Origin: CAYYYP01 sp964475985
Lineage (GTDB): Bacteria; Bdellovibrionota; UBA1018; CAYHWW01
NCBI GenBank assembly: GCA_964475985.1
Contig: CAYYYP010000011.1
Coordinates: 15,393-79,392, forward strand
Direction: 5' to 3'
DNA length: 64,000 nt
Shown here one piece after another: positions 33,801-42,701 of this stretch (positions are counted from its first letter, which is position 1; each line of letters begins with the position of its first letter). A model generated the notes under the pieces. It worked only from the letters and a program-made list of their open reading frames with translations. It had not been told where the DNA came from and did not search any database. The translations under genes were made by a program, and so were the position numbers.

Positions 33801-34322
33801 CGACACGAAGGCCCTGCGCGCATCGGGAAGATGTTGCACGTACGGCCTTAAGGCTTCCACCGTATGGCGAAAGATCTCGGGCGAAGGATCATGCAGGCGG
33901 CCCGATAACGCACGAAATGCGGCCTCGTTCCCCGGCGGTATTGCGGCAAAGGCATGCACCATGGCGCCGCGTAGCAAGGGGTCGCTGTTTTCAAGAAGCG
34001 GTGCAAGCAATGTAGCAACTTCTGAAGGGTTTGTGGTTTCGCGCATGAACTCCGTAAAACTTTGTTGAGCGCCAATCGGGCTGCGTGTGCCGTGCCAGAA
34101 CATCAGGGCACCTTGGGTGAATTGTTCTGCGTCGATTTCGTGACGTTGGAGTTTTCCGTACAGTTTCGTAAGGTCCGTTGCATTTGCCGTCGTCGAAGTG
34201 AGCAAGAAAAACGAAAATGTCAAAAATGCGGGCAAGAAAAAAGCCCGCGTAAGTTTGCCAAGGAACGTGCAAAACCAAGGCGCCCGTAAACAATTTTTGA
34301 AATTCTGTTTTGTACTTTTCAA
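30885..34322 (-). CDS. Large exported HEAT-repeat protein
   Basis: 1145 residues. A signal segment lies at about 26-48 (FFLPAFLTFSFFLLTSTTANA). From about residue 90 to 780 there are successive helical pairs of HEAT type, with repeated units such as DPSPEIFRHTVEALRPY, DPDFEIVEMAIKALAPFA and DPEPAVRQAALWVLFPH. The last 350 residues are Ala/Arg-rich, then Pro/Thr-rich and acidic. Such solenoids bind proteins; the partner is unknown. The reading opens at TTG (34322) with AAAGG only three bases away, and an ATG in another frame overlaps it, so the start is uncertain. No enzyme domain is visible. Confidence 0.8.
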   Translation of the reverse strand: MKSTKQNFKNCLRAPWFCTFLGKLTRAFFLPAFLTFSFFLLTSTTANATDLTKLYGKLQRHEIDAEQFTQGALMFWHGTRSPIGAQQSFTEFMRETTNPSEVATLLAPLLENSDPLLRGAMVHAFAAIPPGNEAAFRALSGRLHDPSPEIFRHTVEALRPYVQHLPDARRAFVSLLNDPDFEIVEMAIKALAPFAQNNERIRLAIAEKLSDRHHVVRGAAAVALRSSLQDEAFQRHLISQMENAGEYHLAGIAAAISLMPRPLPAFIAEALLRLSEGTNVEVSHRALHGLVGGHRYSDKHETTPETRLGLYRLLLSPPEATVKKRHRAVAIALAPQHGRNQREVVRQFLGWLANQGSAVTEEIFARDAAITGETNFISEILQDSVRGDHNIRSDLRVFLQRNPGIATQRALFNAFVEGAKSDYTATEANRFDDVETIQNFLGSYLSPPHSIETRLAALEALHHKRYSNSHTNLLDDDICRAAIPLLTAESPHAERALVILSEHASTPEVWAAVVPLARKQNLDDAIRTKVIENLSTHAARHQNDLPDFFRFCESTNFELRFAATNLLFLTDAENIPNERALAALNDENSAIRAVAAEKLNHVYSLSQPRIISALRTRLQDPEPAVRQAALWVLFPHISARAEEIIPFFSDPNLKVATTALTYAADYIAAENHDVNVATALVDALIPLTRSSEHTIREASLRTLAQALPRNPNLFLHFLPRLTDENTDVQRLAAQLTAHLYAGNETLVNDLLQMPLGHVARREIEEARARFVEKFAKHANHNLDPYLPYSAETVGLYLSQLDHHIEEYHYARPLLRPNTLINELDLVKVLNYVREEDSILKALKRIEARQTMQRLLNQGPLAGETLLAVSGFLNSDLPRATYGERVYTEGSLTHLEIRATAARILSHEPEASYDPIQARMVSDHVQSAITALNREARTQSSPIATEGAYRDNGNPEAQLRREDPKLSSTRADLARELSAIHVDTSRSPGSLRVKAQQLATKAARAARRAGQRVRGIVATKQTSVATQGESINFSKVQLANAMRAHREHTLPDGPQKSNTADTSVAVAEAEVHPAPTAAATPPSPTAAEEVDAILADLANHPQERSRVRVSADDAADEIPYLRDEDFELVDADEHCVSTALKAQLSR

Positions 34323-34541
34323 GCACCTTTCGTTTCGACATAGGGAGGAATAAACTTAAAACGCTGGCCGCGCGGGCGGCAGTTTTTGCCGCAAGGGCTT
34401 GGGGATCACTTAGGCGATGCGGTGTGGCGCAACGTAACGTAACGCAATGCAGTGTTAGAGGTTTCAGAAGAACCTAGAATTTTAAGTAAAACTGCCTAAA
34501 GTGAGCTTAACGAATTACAAACGCTTTCCATAGGAGGTTCC

Positions 34542-34991
34542 ATGCCAAATACAATCAATTTACACCGTGTTCTGGGCGCACCGCCAGAGAGAGTCTACCG
34601 CGCATTCCTAGACCCTGACGCCCTGGTGAAATGGCTTCCACCCTTTGGGTTTACCGGGAAAGTCCATACCGCGGACGTACGCGTAGGCGGTGGTTATAAG
34701 ATGTCTTTTACTAATTTCACGACTAAAAATAGCCATTCCTTTAGTGCGTCCTATTTGGAACTAAAGCCTAACGAACGCATCATCTACACGAATAAATTTG
34801 ATGATCCAAACTTGCCAGGGGAGATGAAAGTAACCATCACGTTCAATGAGGTTATGTGCGGAACGGAACTTAAAATTATTCAAGCCGGTGTACCAGACGC
34901 AATTCCCGCCGAAATGTGTTACCTCGGCTGGCAGGAATCACTTACCGCCCTTGCGCAGTTGGTGGAGCCAGAAATTTCCGACGGTATGTGA
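34542..34991 (+). CDS. SRPBCC/AHSA1-family protein
   Basis: Cytoplasmic protein of 149 residues with the START-like AHSA1 fold: HRVLGAPPERVYRAFLDPDALVKWLPPFGFTGKVHTADVRVGG at the N-terminus, then paired strands, and a C-terminal helix CYLGWQESLTALAQLVEP. Family members bind small hydrophobic ligands or act in stress responses, and are often seen next to ArsR regulators, which is not the case here. ATAGGAGGT lies before the ATG. The gap 34323-34541 has only an alternating CGTAACG run. Confidence 0.9.
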   Translation: MPNTINLHRVLGAPPERVYRAFLDPDALVKWLPPFGFTGKVHTADVRVGGGYKMSFTNFTTKNSHSFSASYLELKPNERIIYTNKFDDPNLPGEMKVTITFNEVMCGTELKIIQAGVPDAIPAEMCYLGWQESLTALAQLVEPEISDGM

Positions 34992-35119
34992 GTGTCACCC
35001 GTTGGGGTGAGGCACGTTTTGCGTTCCTGGTGGTGGGCCAAGCATGAGCAAGGCCCATCGCAAAACAAATAACATCTGACACATTTCAGAAGGGTCTGCG
35101 GAATAAGTTAAGGGCTAGG

Positions 35120-35659
35120 CTAAGGGGGCGTTCCGGCGTCCGACGCGCCCGCACCATTATTTGCAGGGGCTGGCGCTGGGTTTGCTTCCAGTGGCCTTAA
35201 GAGGTTTTGCGACAGACGTTCACACCTTTCTAATAGTTCGCTGATATGCGCCCTTGATAACCTCAGCGCATTCGTGGGAGTGACGTTGACCCGCGTGAAT
35301 TCTAGGGACCTCATTCCACGCCGGCGAAGGCTTATGCCTAGTTCATTGCAACAAAGCAGGGACTGGAGAAAATGGTAGTTCTCAAGGTCACTGGGCCGCT
35401 CCGTCATAAGCTCTCGATACCTTCGGTTCCCCCATCTTGGATCCGGCACAAACTGAATGCAGACATGGCCTGGTACTACGTATTCATGGTCAGGAAAGGG
35501 CGAAATCTCTTCGGGCTGCGAGGGTTCCTGGTTGTGCCGCGGCGGCGGCGGAGGACGGCGCGGTCGAGTGGAGTCGGCGTTCGCGAAGGAAAGCCCTAGG
35601 GCAAGAACTAGAAATTGGATGCAGGCGAAAGACCATAACTTCGTCATGTTTATGCGCAT
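35120..35659 (-). CDS. Exported Pro-rich protein of unknown function
   Basis: About 179 residues. Signal peptide MTKLWSFACIQFLVLALGLSFANA, then a poly-proline stretch (RRPPPPPRH) and a compact domain with an exposed Cys pair (SLLCCNELG). The C-terminus is Ala/Pro-rich. Starts at 35659 or 35647 are possible; the longer reading from 35764 lacks a signal. No family recognised. Confidence 0.55.
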   Translation of the reverse strand: MRINMTKLWSFACIQFLVLALGLSFANADSTRPRRPPPPPRHNQEPSQPEEISPFPDHEYVVPGHVCIQFVPDPRWGNRRYRELMTERPSDLENYHFLQSLLCCNELGISLRRRGMRSLEFTRVNVTPTNALRLSRAHISELLERCERLSQNLLRPLEANPAPAPANNGAGASDAGTPP

Positions 35660-35785
35660 AAGCTGATTGTAAGCCTTGGCCGAACTTGGTTCAAGTTGCA
35701 GGTTTTTTCCGGTGGTGCCGGGGCGGGCGATTTCCATGGTGAACTTCAATATTGAGATATTCACCGCCTGCGCTACAGTGCGTCG

Positions 35786-36403
35786 ATGTCGGATAAAGTT
35801 GAAATTTTTAAATATGGACCTGAGGTGCCCGATGACATTTTAGCTCGGGTGCTTGAGATCAAAACTCAGTACTTGTTGAACGATCCCGGTGACGCCAAGA
35901 AACATCCCAATGGATTTCTAGTTGGAACGCTCGACGCGGCTGAAATTCTCGGCTTTTTAAAAACCGGTGGTTTTCTTTACTTGGCAACCGTCGATAGTGA
36001 AATCGCAGCTTACTTACTGCTGACGGATATCCGCGAATTTTTCGGATATTTTTCGACGGACCATTCCACTGAAACCTCGAAGCATCAGGAGTCTGCGGGT
36101 TTTGTTCCGCTCGAACCCAACATCGATATTTTTATAGAAATGAAAAATAATTTTTTTATTTACCATGTGGCGACCAGCCCGAAGTTTTCGAGGCTTGGTC
36201 TTGGGTCTCAGCTTCTAAAGCGGATTTATTCGGACTTTCCGGGGAAAGGCTTTACCGCAGATATTCTTATAAAACCTGTCTTCAATGAAACATCGATCTC
36301 ATTTTTCAAGAAAAATGGATTTCACGACGTAGGAGATATTAATTACTCCGGTTACAAATCCTTCGGAGATTTAACGACAAGGGTACTTTGGAAAAAACCT
36401 TAG
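35786..36403 (+). CDS. GNAT-family N-acetyltransferase
   Basis: 205 residues. The acetyl-CoA-binding motif A is in FFIYHVATSPKFSRLGLGSQLLKRIYSDF (the R-L-G-L-G-S turn), and motif B in NETSISFFKKNGFHDVGDI. The first 90 residues are longer than in minimal GNATs. Substrate unknown. Convergent with the small OstA-like gene, two bases apart. Confidence 0.75.
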   Translation: MSDKVEIFKYGPEVPDDILARVLEIKTQYLLNDPGDAKKHPNGFLVGTLDAAEILGFLKTGGFLYLATVDSEIAAYLLLTDIREFFGYFSTDHSTETSKHQESAGFVPLEPNIDIFIEMKNNFFIYHVATSPKFSRLGLGSQLLKRIYSDFPGKGFTADILIKPVFNETSISFFKKNGFHDVGDINYSGYKSFGDLTTRVLWKKP

Positions 36404-36404
36404 A

Positions 36405-36695
36405 TTAAATTTTTTCCGCTGGAGCATTCATCTTCACGCTGAGGTTGGGCCCCGTGAAGCCAGTCACGGTCGAATTTTTTGCGCCGTCCGTTTTTACCTG
36501 CAACACAATTTTTTCTCCGCGCACGATGGCATCTTTTAATACCACCTCAGCATTACCCACGAGTTCAACCGTATGGGTTTTTTCCTTCTGGGTAATCTTA
36601 TCGGCCGAGTATTTTAAAACTGCGGCATCAGTATTTGCAAAAGTTGAAAAAGGAAAAAGAATTGCGGCGAGGGAAAGCGTAATAGGTTTTTTCAT
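36405..36695 (-). CDS. Small exported LptA/OstA-like protein
   Basis: 96 residues. Signal peptide MKKPITLSLAAILFPFSTFA, then a short beta run (VLKYSADKITQKEKTHTVELVGNAEVVLKDAIVRGEKIVLQV) that closely resembles one repeat of the OstA/LptA jelly-roll involved in LPS transport. True LptA proteins are about 160-185 residues, so this would be a half-size relative. The start is the first Met of the signal peptide; the longer frame reading upstream overlaps the next gene and is rejected. Confidence 0.65.
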   Translation of the reverse strand: MKKPITLSLAAILFPFSTFANTDAAVLKYSADKITQKEKTHTVELVGNAEVVLKDAIVRGEKIVLQVKTDGAKNSTVTGFTGPNLSVKMNAPAEKI

Positions 36696-36756
36696 TCTAG
36701 GCTTAGGGCTAGCAAAGATAAGCTGAGAACAGAAGTGAGTTCTCAATTGGAATTCT

Positions 36757-37431
36757 TTAGGGTCCAGCGCGCGAGTTTTTCGGCTGGCCACGATCATCGT
36801 AGTCCGTGAACAGATAAGTGCCATCTTCGAAAGCATCGTACCGACTCTCGATCTCGCCGGACTCGGTGTAGGAAATTGTACTGTTCGCAAGTGGCCTTGA
36901 ACCAACCCGGGGGCGAACCCAAGATACATGCCGGATTGCGCCGGAAGCATAGTAGGTACGCACCAGTGTACCGATTGAAGGATCGTCCCAGGATTCCTCC
37001 CTAAGTTCCCCCCGTCGTGTGAAATGCCGCGAGAAATATTTGCCGTCCGGGCTGCCGCCGGTTTCGTCGGTCGAGCCATCAGGGTTTGATTTTTGAATCA
37101 TGGGAACGTCGTTCGGAAAAGGTATCTCGAGTAACTTTGAAAGTTCTCGCCATCTTGCCGTGGTGGAATCTAGGGATTTTCTTTCCCCTGCGCTTTGGGC
37201 AATGGGCTGCGGTTGGAGGGGGGCTACGACGTAAGTTTTATTTTGGGGTAAATTTATTTTTGGCGTGGGGGAAATTGGATTATGAAACCCAGGATGGTCA
37301 GTGTTCTCTTTGCAAAGTGAACTTGTTTGGGGTGCGGCGGTAATGGTGTGATTCCGAAAGTAAAAAGCGCCCGAAGCAACGCCCGCAAAAAAAATTAAAA
37401 TTGCAATGAAAAGGCCGATGAGCGGATTCAT
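36757..37431 (-). CDS. Membrane-anchored protein with MORN-like strands
   Basis: 224 residues. One N-terminal helix (LIGLFIAILIFFAGVASGAFYF) anchors it in the inner membrane. The C-terminal half has repeated short strands with aromatic and charged turns: GKYFSRHFTRRGELREESWDD, GTLVRTYYASGAIRHVSWV, ISYTESGEIESRYDAFEDG. This resembles MORN-type repeats of some toxin-antitoxin-adjacent and wound-sensing proteins. Function unknown. It precedes the small OstA-like gene on the same strand, 61 bp apart. Confidence 0.65.
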   Translation of the reverse strand: MNPLIGLFIAILIFFAGVASGAFYFRNHTITAAPQTSSLCKENTDHPGFHNPISPTPKINLPQNKTYVVAPLQPQPIAQSAGERKSLDSTTARWRELSKLLEIPFPNDVPMIQKSNPDGSTDETGGSPDGKYFSRHFTRRGELREESWDDPSIGTLVRTYYASGAIRHVSWVRPRVGSRPLANSTISYTESGEIESRYDAFEDGTYLFTDYDDRGQPKNSRAGP

Positions 37432-37487
37432 GCGGCTGCTATATCATGCGTTTAGGCAAGAATTGGACGATATGATTTTCATGCAAA

Positions 37488-38681
37488 TCAGTTCGTTCGA
37501 CTATACCTTCCCATTTTTTGCATTCCAAATTTATGGATAGCCATTAACGAATTGTGTTGCGAGCAAAGCAATCGGCAGTTTTCTCTAGTAGTTTTACCGC
37601 CCAAGGCCAATGGGTGAATGTGGTCGATGTGTAGGAAATTGCGTTCGGTACAACGTTGGTGAGTCGTTGCACTTACGAAACTGCACTGGTCTTGATCACG
37701 AACCCGCACGAAGTTTTTGATGTGGATCGGGATGTAGCGGGACGCTTTTCCTCTGGTAGTCCGCACCCGTATTGAAGATTCTTTGAGATCACGATTTTTT
37801 CTAATTTTTTGATTCTGTTGTTGAGCTAAAAGTGCCAGATCCATCGGCAATGAAAACTTACCTGGAGAAGTTGCCACTGGCTGGGAGGCAGATCGAGCAT
37901 TCGTACTCTCTGGCGGGTTTTTACATACGGCGACCGCCGCATTCGGACGGGGAGCCGCAATCGAATCTGAGTCCAGTTGCCTAGATGCTTCCTCTTTTAT
38001 TGAATTCCTTTGGCCCGTTTTTATAGCAGGATTATTACCCGGTCTCAGTTTCTTTAATAGCTGATCAGCCATCAGCTCAAAAAGCGCGGCGTAATTTTTC
38101 TGAGATTCTGGGTGATGACTTAAGAGTTCTTTCACACGCGTAAGCTTTTCTTGAAACTCAGGTCCCATTGTGAGCAAAACTTCAACAGATGAAGCGGTGC
38201 CGCCTACAAGCCTCACTTTTTCTGGTCTTGGAAGGGTCGCCCTTTCCGGTGAAATAGTTTGAAAAATTTCTTCGCATTGACGCCTTGATTTGGAAGCAAT
38301 GGAGGATAACAGATTTTCTTTCTCCGCAATCGAGTAGGACTTTTTAAAATCCCTCTTTTCTGAAACCAAGAAGTCTTGGGCTAGAGCGATGGTCGTAAGA
38401 TTCATGCGCCCGTCTTTTAGCGCTGGAGCTACTACTTCGGGCAAAGCCTTAAGTAGTCTTGCTGCGGCAATGCGCCGGTGGGCCCCTCCATCTGAATAAC
38501 CTAGATGCTTTACAAGAAATTCATGAAGGCTTGAATGCCCAAGCTGCAAATGTAGCCTACGCAACTCAATTTCATTGATGCACTCCAAAACTTGTGTCGT
38601 CGCCGTACGTTCCTGTGCAACCAAATCCGCAGCAGTGGTTAACAGGGCTCCATCTCGCATGTCTGAAAGATTTTGTTTCAT
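37488..38681 (-). CDS. HNH endonuclease, two-part Bdellovibrio type
   Basis: 397 residues. The N-terminal half is a helical domain beginning LLTTAADLVAQERTATTQVLECI, seen ahead of HNH domains in Bdellovibrio-like genomes. The C-terminal HNH domain has YIPIHIKNFVRVRDQDQCSF, HIDHIHPLALGGKTTRENCRLLCSQHN, with the HNH His/Asp/Asn residues present. The ATG at 38681 starts the domain; a longer frame from 38777 has no support. It is probably a nuclease, with a role in DNA uptake or mobile elements, both uncertain. The gap 38682-39096 shows no gene. Confidence 0.85.
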   Translation of the reverse strand: MKQNLSDMRDGALLTTAADLVAQERTATTQVLECINEIELRRLHLQLGHSSLHEFLVKHLGYSDGGAHRRIAAARLLKALPEVVAPALKDGRMNLTTIALAQDFLVSEKRDFKKSYSIAEKENLLSSIASKSRRQCEEIFQTISPERATLPRPEKVRLVGGTASSVEVLLTMGPEFQEKLTRVKELLSHHPESQKNYAALFELMADQLLKKLRPGNNPAIKTGQRNSIKEEASRQLDSDSIAAPRPNAAVAVCKNPPESTNARSASQPVATSPGKFSLPMDLALLAQQQNQKIRKNRDLKESSIRVRTTRGKASRYIPIHIKNFVRVRDQDQCSFVSATTHQRCTERNFLHIDHIHPLALGGKTTRENCRLLCSQHNSLMAIHKFGMQKMGRYSRTN

Positions 38682-39096
38682 TTCCGTTTTATAACACGGC
38701 TTTTCTCGCAAAAAACGAAGGCCCTTACACCGCGCCAGCAGTCTGTTTCTAAAAAATCGATGGCCGGCGTCCAACAACTTCGTTTTGGATTAACTGTGGT
38801 CGTCCCACGTGCTTGAAATCGAACTTTACGTTTTGAAGTTTGGAGTTATGAAATCGGTCTCAAATCTCAACCAAGAATTTTTTTTGCGATATGCAAAATA
38901 TTTTCATGATAATAATTTTCTTGGTTTCTGAAGAGTAAAATTATTCGCATTGAGCTTCTCCAGGGAAGTATTTTTCTCTCCGTGCCTGTGCCCTTCGATC
39001 CGCGTAGGAACGTGCACGGATTAAGCAGGTATGCAGCTAACCAAAGCTGATCTTGGGGGTCGTGCAAGCCGCTTCCCCAGAAGCCGGCCCGAAACT

Positions 39097-42000
39097 CTAA
39101 TAACCGCCCGGCAACGAGATACTATACTTAGCCGCCAAATAACGTTCGATGGATTTCACTCCATTTTCAGTAATGGCCGAGTTGTCGTAAAGCACGATCT
39201 CCGAAATCCAACCATCCCAGAACCTACCGCCTACGTTACCTTTACTGATGAACGAAGTAGAAGCTGCATCGGCACTCAGCGTAATGGCAATCAATTGTGG
39301 AGAGGTTGATTTCGCAAAGCTCAGAGGAGGGGTATCAACTCCGTTATTTTTTGCGCGAGTGTTAGCGAACGCGTAGTAAAATAATGCGCCACCGCCGCCT
39401 CCGTGAAAGGGCGACCCGCCACCATCACCAATGATAAATGGATATTCTTGGCTCCCGTCGGAATGTTGCACCACAAAAAGTGCCGTACGGATGGTAGTAA
39501 ACGCTGTGGTGAAACCTAAAGAGTCTTCCGTGCCGTCAGCATCCGCAAATCTTACGGCCGGCTGACCGCCTACGGCACTGGTCGCGTAAGTAGGTTGAGC
39601 CGCTACCGTAGCCTGTGTCGCGTGGTTATTGTTACCACTCAAATCAGCCCAGCTGCTTACAGCACTTCCGTTGGCCTGGTTTATAGAATCAGCTTTGTAC
39701 CATCCAAGAAGGCCAGCAATGCCCGGCACTGGACTTTCCTCCACCAGCAAATCTAAAACTGTTGCACTAGTGAGTTCAGCTCCCGCGTCGGAGGCCGAGA
39801 GATGGAAGGTTACAGCCGCCACCGTGCCTTTTGCATAAAAAGTTGTAGAGGATGTGTCGGCACTCATAGTGACGCTTGTCGCCGAGGTGGTACAAGTTGA
39901 ATTGTTATAGAGGGTCGCTCCACCCGATTCCGAAATGGAAATGGTTTTGTCGGCGGTAACTTCGGACAAGTTATCGCTCGCATCCTTGGCGTATACTGTA
40001 ATGGCTTGGCAGTAATCTTTGATCAGGGAAGTGGGGCCGCTTAAGACCAATTTTGTCGGTGCGGAGTAGGTCGTACAGCTGGCGCTCGAAAAACGTGACA
40101 CAAGGGCGTTACAATTTCGCGCGACGGCCGTAGCAGAAAGCGCTGAATCATAAATATTGAAGCTCGCGATGCTGCCCGGAAAATGCTGGCCGCCGCTCGC
40201 GGTGGCGCCAAGAATTTTGGCGCTTGTGTTCGTGGCGACGGAAACTGGATTATTTGTCACCAGCGCCTTTTCCGTTCCATTTACGTAAACTTTTTGGTTT
40301 GAGCCACTAGAACGGGTGTAAACAACATGGTTCCACGCATTCGCCGTTACGGCATTATTTCCCGTGTCTGCGTTCCATACGCCTGGCGTAGTGAATGAAA
40401 CTCGATCGGTTCCTCCGTTGCCGATGCCGACCTCAAAGGTAAAACTTCCCGCGGTGCCGTTAGTCATGGTCGAAAAAATCGTAGACCTGGCAGCTAAGCT
40501 CGTAGGGTACACCCAAGTGTCTAGAGTAAAATCCGACGTAACATTGAAGGCAGTGCTATTAGGAAAAGTTAAATAGTCATTTGTTCCATCTAAAGTGAGG
40601 CGATAAGGCGTAGTAGTACCATCACCATTCCATCCGGAAGTAGCTCCGCAGGCCGCAAAATTCGTTAACGTACCACTTAAATTCACGACCAGGTCCATCC
40701 AGCTCGTTGTGGTCGCGCATCCTGCCGTCGGTGCAGCGGATCCCGTAGCCAACGTCGCATCGAGATTGAATAAACGTCCTTTATTGAAAATAGACGGCGT
40801 TGCGGCGCTGATCACACTTACAGTAGCCGTAGACGTTGAACCGTCCGCACCGGTCACGGTGACGGTGGATGTTCCGGCACTTGAGGGAGCAGTAAATACG
40901 CCAGCTGCGGAAATTGATCCGCCGCCAGTTACGGAATAGGTAAGCGGCGCAATTCCTCCAGAGGTTGAGAATGTAAGTTGCGCATTCACGTTCATAGTTG
41001 TGCGTTTAGGCGTGAGGTCCGGAGCAGAGGTGTAGAGTAATCTAGCTTCACTGGCTGAAATTCCTTTATTGTAAATCCGCACCTCATCGATGGAGCCGTC
41101 AAAATTGAAAGTCGTAGGGGAAATACCGCACCCATTGGTTCCTCTAAATCCAGCGCCAACCGTTAAGACATCTGTAGTGGTTGCGATAATATTATTGCTA
41201 CCATTGCGTGCAATGGTGCCACTAACATCGGGTGTAGTAGACCCATCTAAATAGACGTGCCAATTGTTAGAAGATGCACTGTTTTGGGCACTGCAAACCA
41301 CTAAGTGCCAAGCCCCGTCATTAATGGCGGTGCGACCGTTGATTACTGAGTCAGACCCGTCATAACGATTGAGCCAACAACTTACGGTGCCATCGGCATT
41401 GAGATGTAAAAAGTAAGCCTGCGCAGCATTGGAGCTGCAGGCATCCGTAGTATTTCCATCTTTGCTGATGATCGCCTGCCCGCGCGTGGCAGTCGTTTTA
41501 ACCCAGGCTGCCATTGTAATACCCGCCGTTGGGTTCATCACATTATTAAATAAAACATATTTAGTACCATCAAAGCTTAACGATTCACCGGAGTGGCCGG
41601 CCACCGACGTCGGAGGCGTGGTGCTTCCACCCAACGTACCGCTCGTGCTGGTTGCGCCATCTAAAGTATAACCGGTCACGCCACTTGCCGTGGTTCCCGA
41701 AATGCTAGCGGTATCAAAAGTCCAGTATCCGATGAGACCGTCATTGCTCAGCGGGGCAGGGGTGGCAGAGACTTCAGCCGTCGCATCCGTTGAACCCACA
41801 CCGTTCACCGCCACCACCATGAAGTAGTAGAGTGTACCGGAAGTGAGTCCCGTAACTACGGTAGGTGAAGTCGCCGCTGCGGAAAATGTAGTGGGGTAAG
41901 CTCCGGACACCGTTCCGTATTTGACGGTATAGCTAGTTGCTCCGGAAGCCGCTGCCCAATTTAGCGCGACAGAAGTGGTGCCGGCGGATGAGGCACTAGA

Positions 42001-42543
42001 AATTGCAAATGCTCCAGGTGCAGTGTTAGCTCCTGTACCCGTAATTGCGCGTGTTGCGGAAACCGTGGCGGACCCATTATTATAGCTCACGGAAATCGTC
42101 GCGTTGCTGGCACCCGCAACCGTGGGTGCAAAGGTAACGATGAGAGTACAACTTCCGGTATTCGCGGCAACGGTTGCCCCAGTTACGCAAGTGCCGCCGG
42201 TCAAAGTATAGGGTGCTGCTAAGCCAAGGCCACCGGTCGAAATCGTACCGAGCGTTGCGGCTACGGAACCAGAATTACTGAGCGTAAAAGACTTAGCGCT
42301 GGTGGAGCCATTGCTCACCGTACCATAATCGTAGGTGGCACCATCGGAGATGCTGAGGCTTGCCGTGGCGGCGGTGGGCGTTGATGAAGAAGATCCGCTC
42401 GAGCTGCCGCCTCCGGAACTACCGCTGTCATCCATGGAGGATTTCCCAAGCGGATTGCAACCGACTTGCAAGAATAGCAACGCTGAGAAAAGTAAAATAC
42501 TTTTCACGGCAGGAAATTCTATTTTTGCTATCCGGTTCGCCAT
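39097..42543 (-). CDS. Large LamG/Ig-like surface lipoprotein
   Basis: 1148 residues. A signal with lipobox FLQVGCN (Cys about 29) makes it a lipoprotein. A Ser/Gly-rich stalk is followed by a choice-of-anchor-D-like domain (about 62-170), a fibronectin-III-like domain (about 175-260) and three concanavalin/LamG-like domains around 270-505, 595-790 and 960-1140. Between them lie Ig-like strands (STVTVTGADGSTSTATVSV). Such proteins bind surface glycans or other cells. It has no catalytic site. The many GT/TC-rich codons give long shadow frames, which are ignored. Confidence 0.85.
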   Translation of the reverse strand: MANRIAKIEFPAVKSILLFSALLFLQVGCNPLGKSSMDDSGSSGGGSSSGSSSSTPTAATASLSISDGATYDYGTVSNGSTSAKSFTLSNSGSVAATLGTISTGGLGLAAPYTLTGGTCVTGATVAANTGSCTLIVTFAPTVAGASNATISVSYNNGSATVSATRAITGTGANTAPGAFAISSASSAGTTSVALNWAAASGATSYTVKYGTVSGAYPTTFSAAATSPTVVTGLTSGTLYYFMVVAVNGVGSTDATAEVSATPAPLSNDGLIGYWTFDTASISGTTASGVTGYTLDGATSTSGTLGGSTTPPTSVAGHSGESLSFDGTKYVLFNNVMNPTAGITMAAWVKTTATRGQAIISKDGNTTDACSSNAAQAYFLHLNADGTVSCWLNRYDGSDSVINGRTAINDGAWHLVVCSAQNSASSNNWHVYLDGSTTPDVSGTIARNGSNNIIATTTDVLTVGAGFRGTNGCGISPTTFNFDGSIDEVRIYNKGISASEARLLYTSAPDLTPKRTTMNVNAQLTFSTSGGIAPLTYSVTGGGSISAAGVFTAPSSAGTSTVTVTGADGSTSTATVSVISAATPSIFNKGRLFNLDATLATGSAAPTAGCATTTSWMDLVVNLSGTLTNFAACGATSGWNGDGTTTPYRLTLDGTNDYLTFPNSTAFNVTSDFTLDTWVYPTSLAARSTIFSTMTNGTAGSFTFEVGIGNGGTDRVSFTTPGVWNADTGNNAVTANAWNHVVYTRSSGSNQKVYVNGTEKALVTNNPVSVATNTSAKILGATASGGQHFPGSIASFNIYDSALSATAVARNCNALVSRFSSASCTTYSAPTKLVLSGPTSLIKDYCQAITVYAKDASDNLSEVTADKTISISESGGATLYNNSTCTTSATSVTMSADTSSTTFYAKGTVAAVTFHLSASDAGAELTSATVLDLLVEESPVPGIAGLLGWYKADSINQANGSAVSSWADLSGNNNHATQATVAAQPTYATSAVGGQPAVRFADADGTEDSLGFTTAFTTIRTALFVVQHSDGSQEYPFIIGDGGGSPFHGGGGGALFYYAFANTRAKNNGVDTPPLSFAKSTSPQLIAITLSADAASTSFISKGNVGGRFWDGWISEIVLYDNSAITENGVKSIERYLAAKYSISLPGGY

Positions 42544-42701
42544 ATCTACTATTTTATCGGAACTTCCTAATTTTTATGAACAAAAAATATTTACGATAAC
42601 CCTGGAATTACAGCGATAGGTCAAGCGCGCCCCAGTCGCAATCGACACAGGGGGCGCTAAATAAGTAGCTTTTGAGTTGCCAGGATTCACTAAGGTTCTT
42701 A

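Noticed and set aside
33991..34341. ATG-started ORF at the HEAT gene 5' end
   Set aside because: It lies in another frame, has a pyrimidine run where a ribosome site should be, and lacks protein-like composition.
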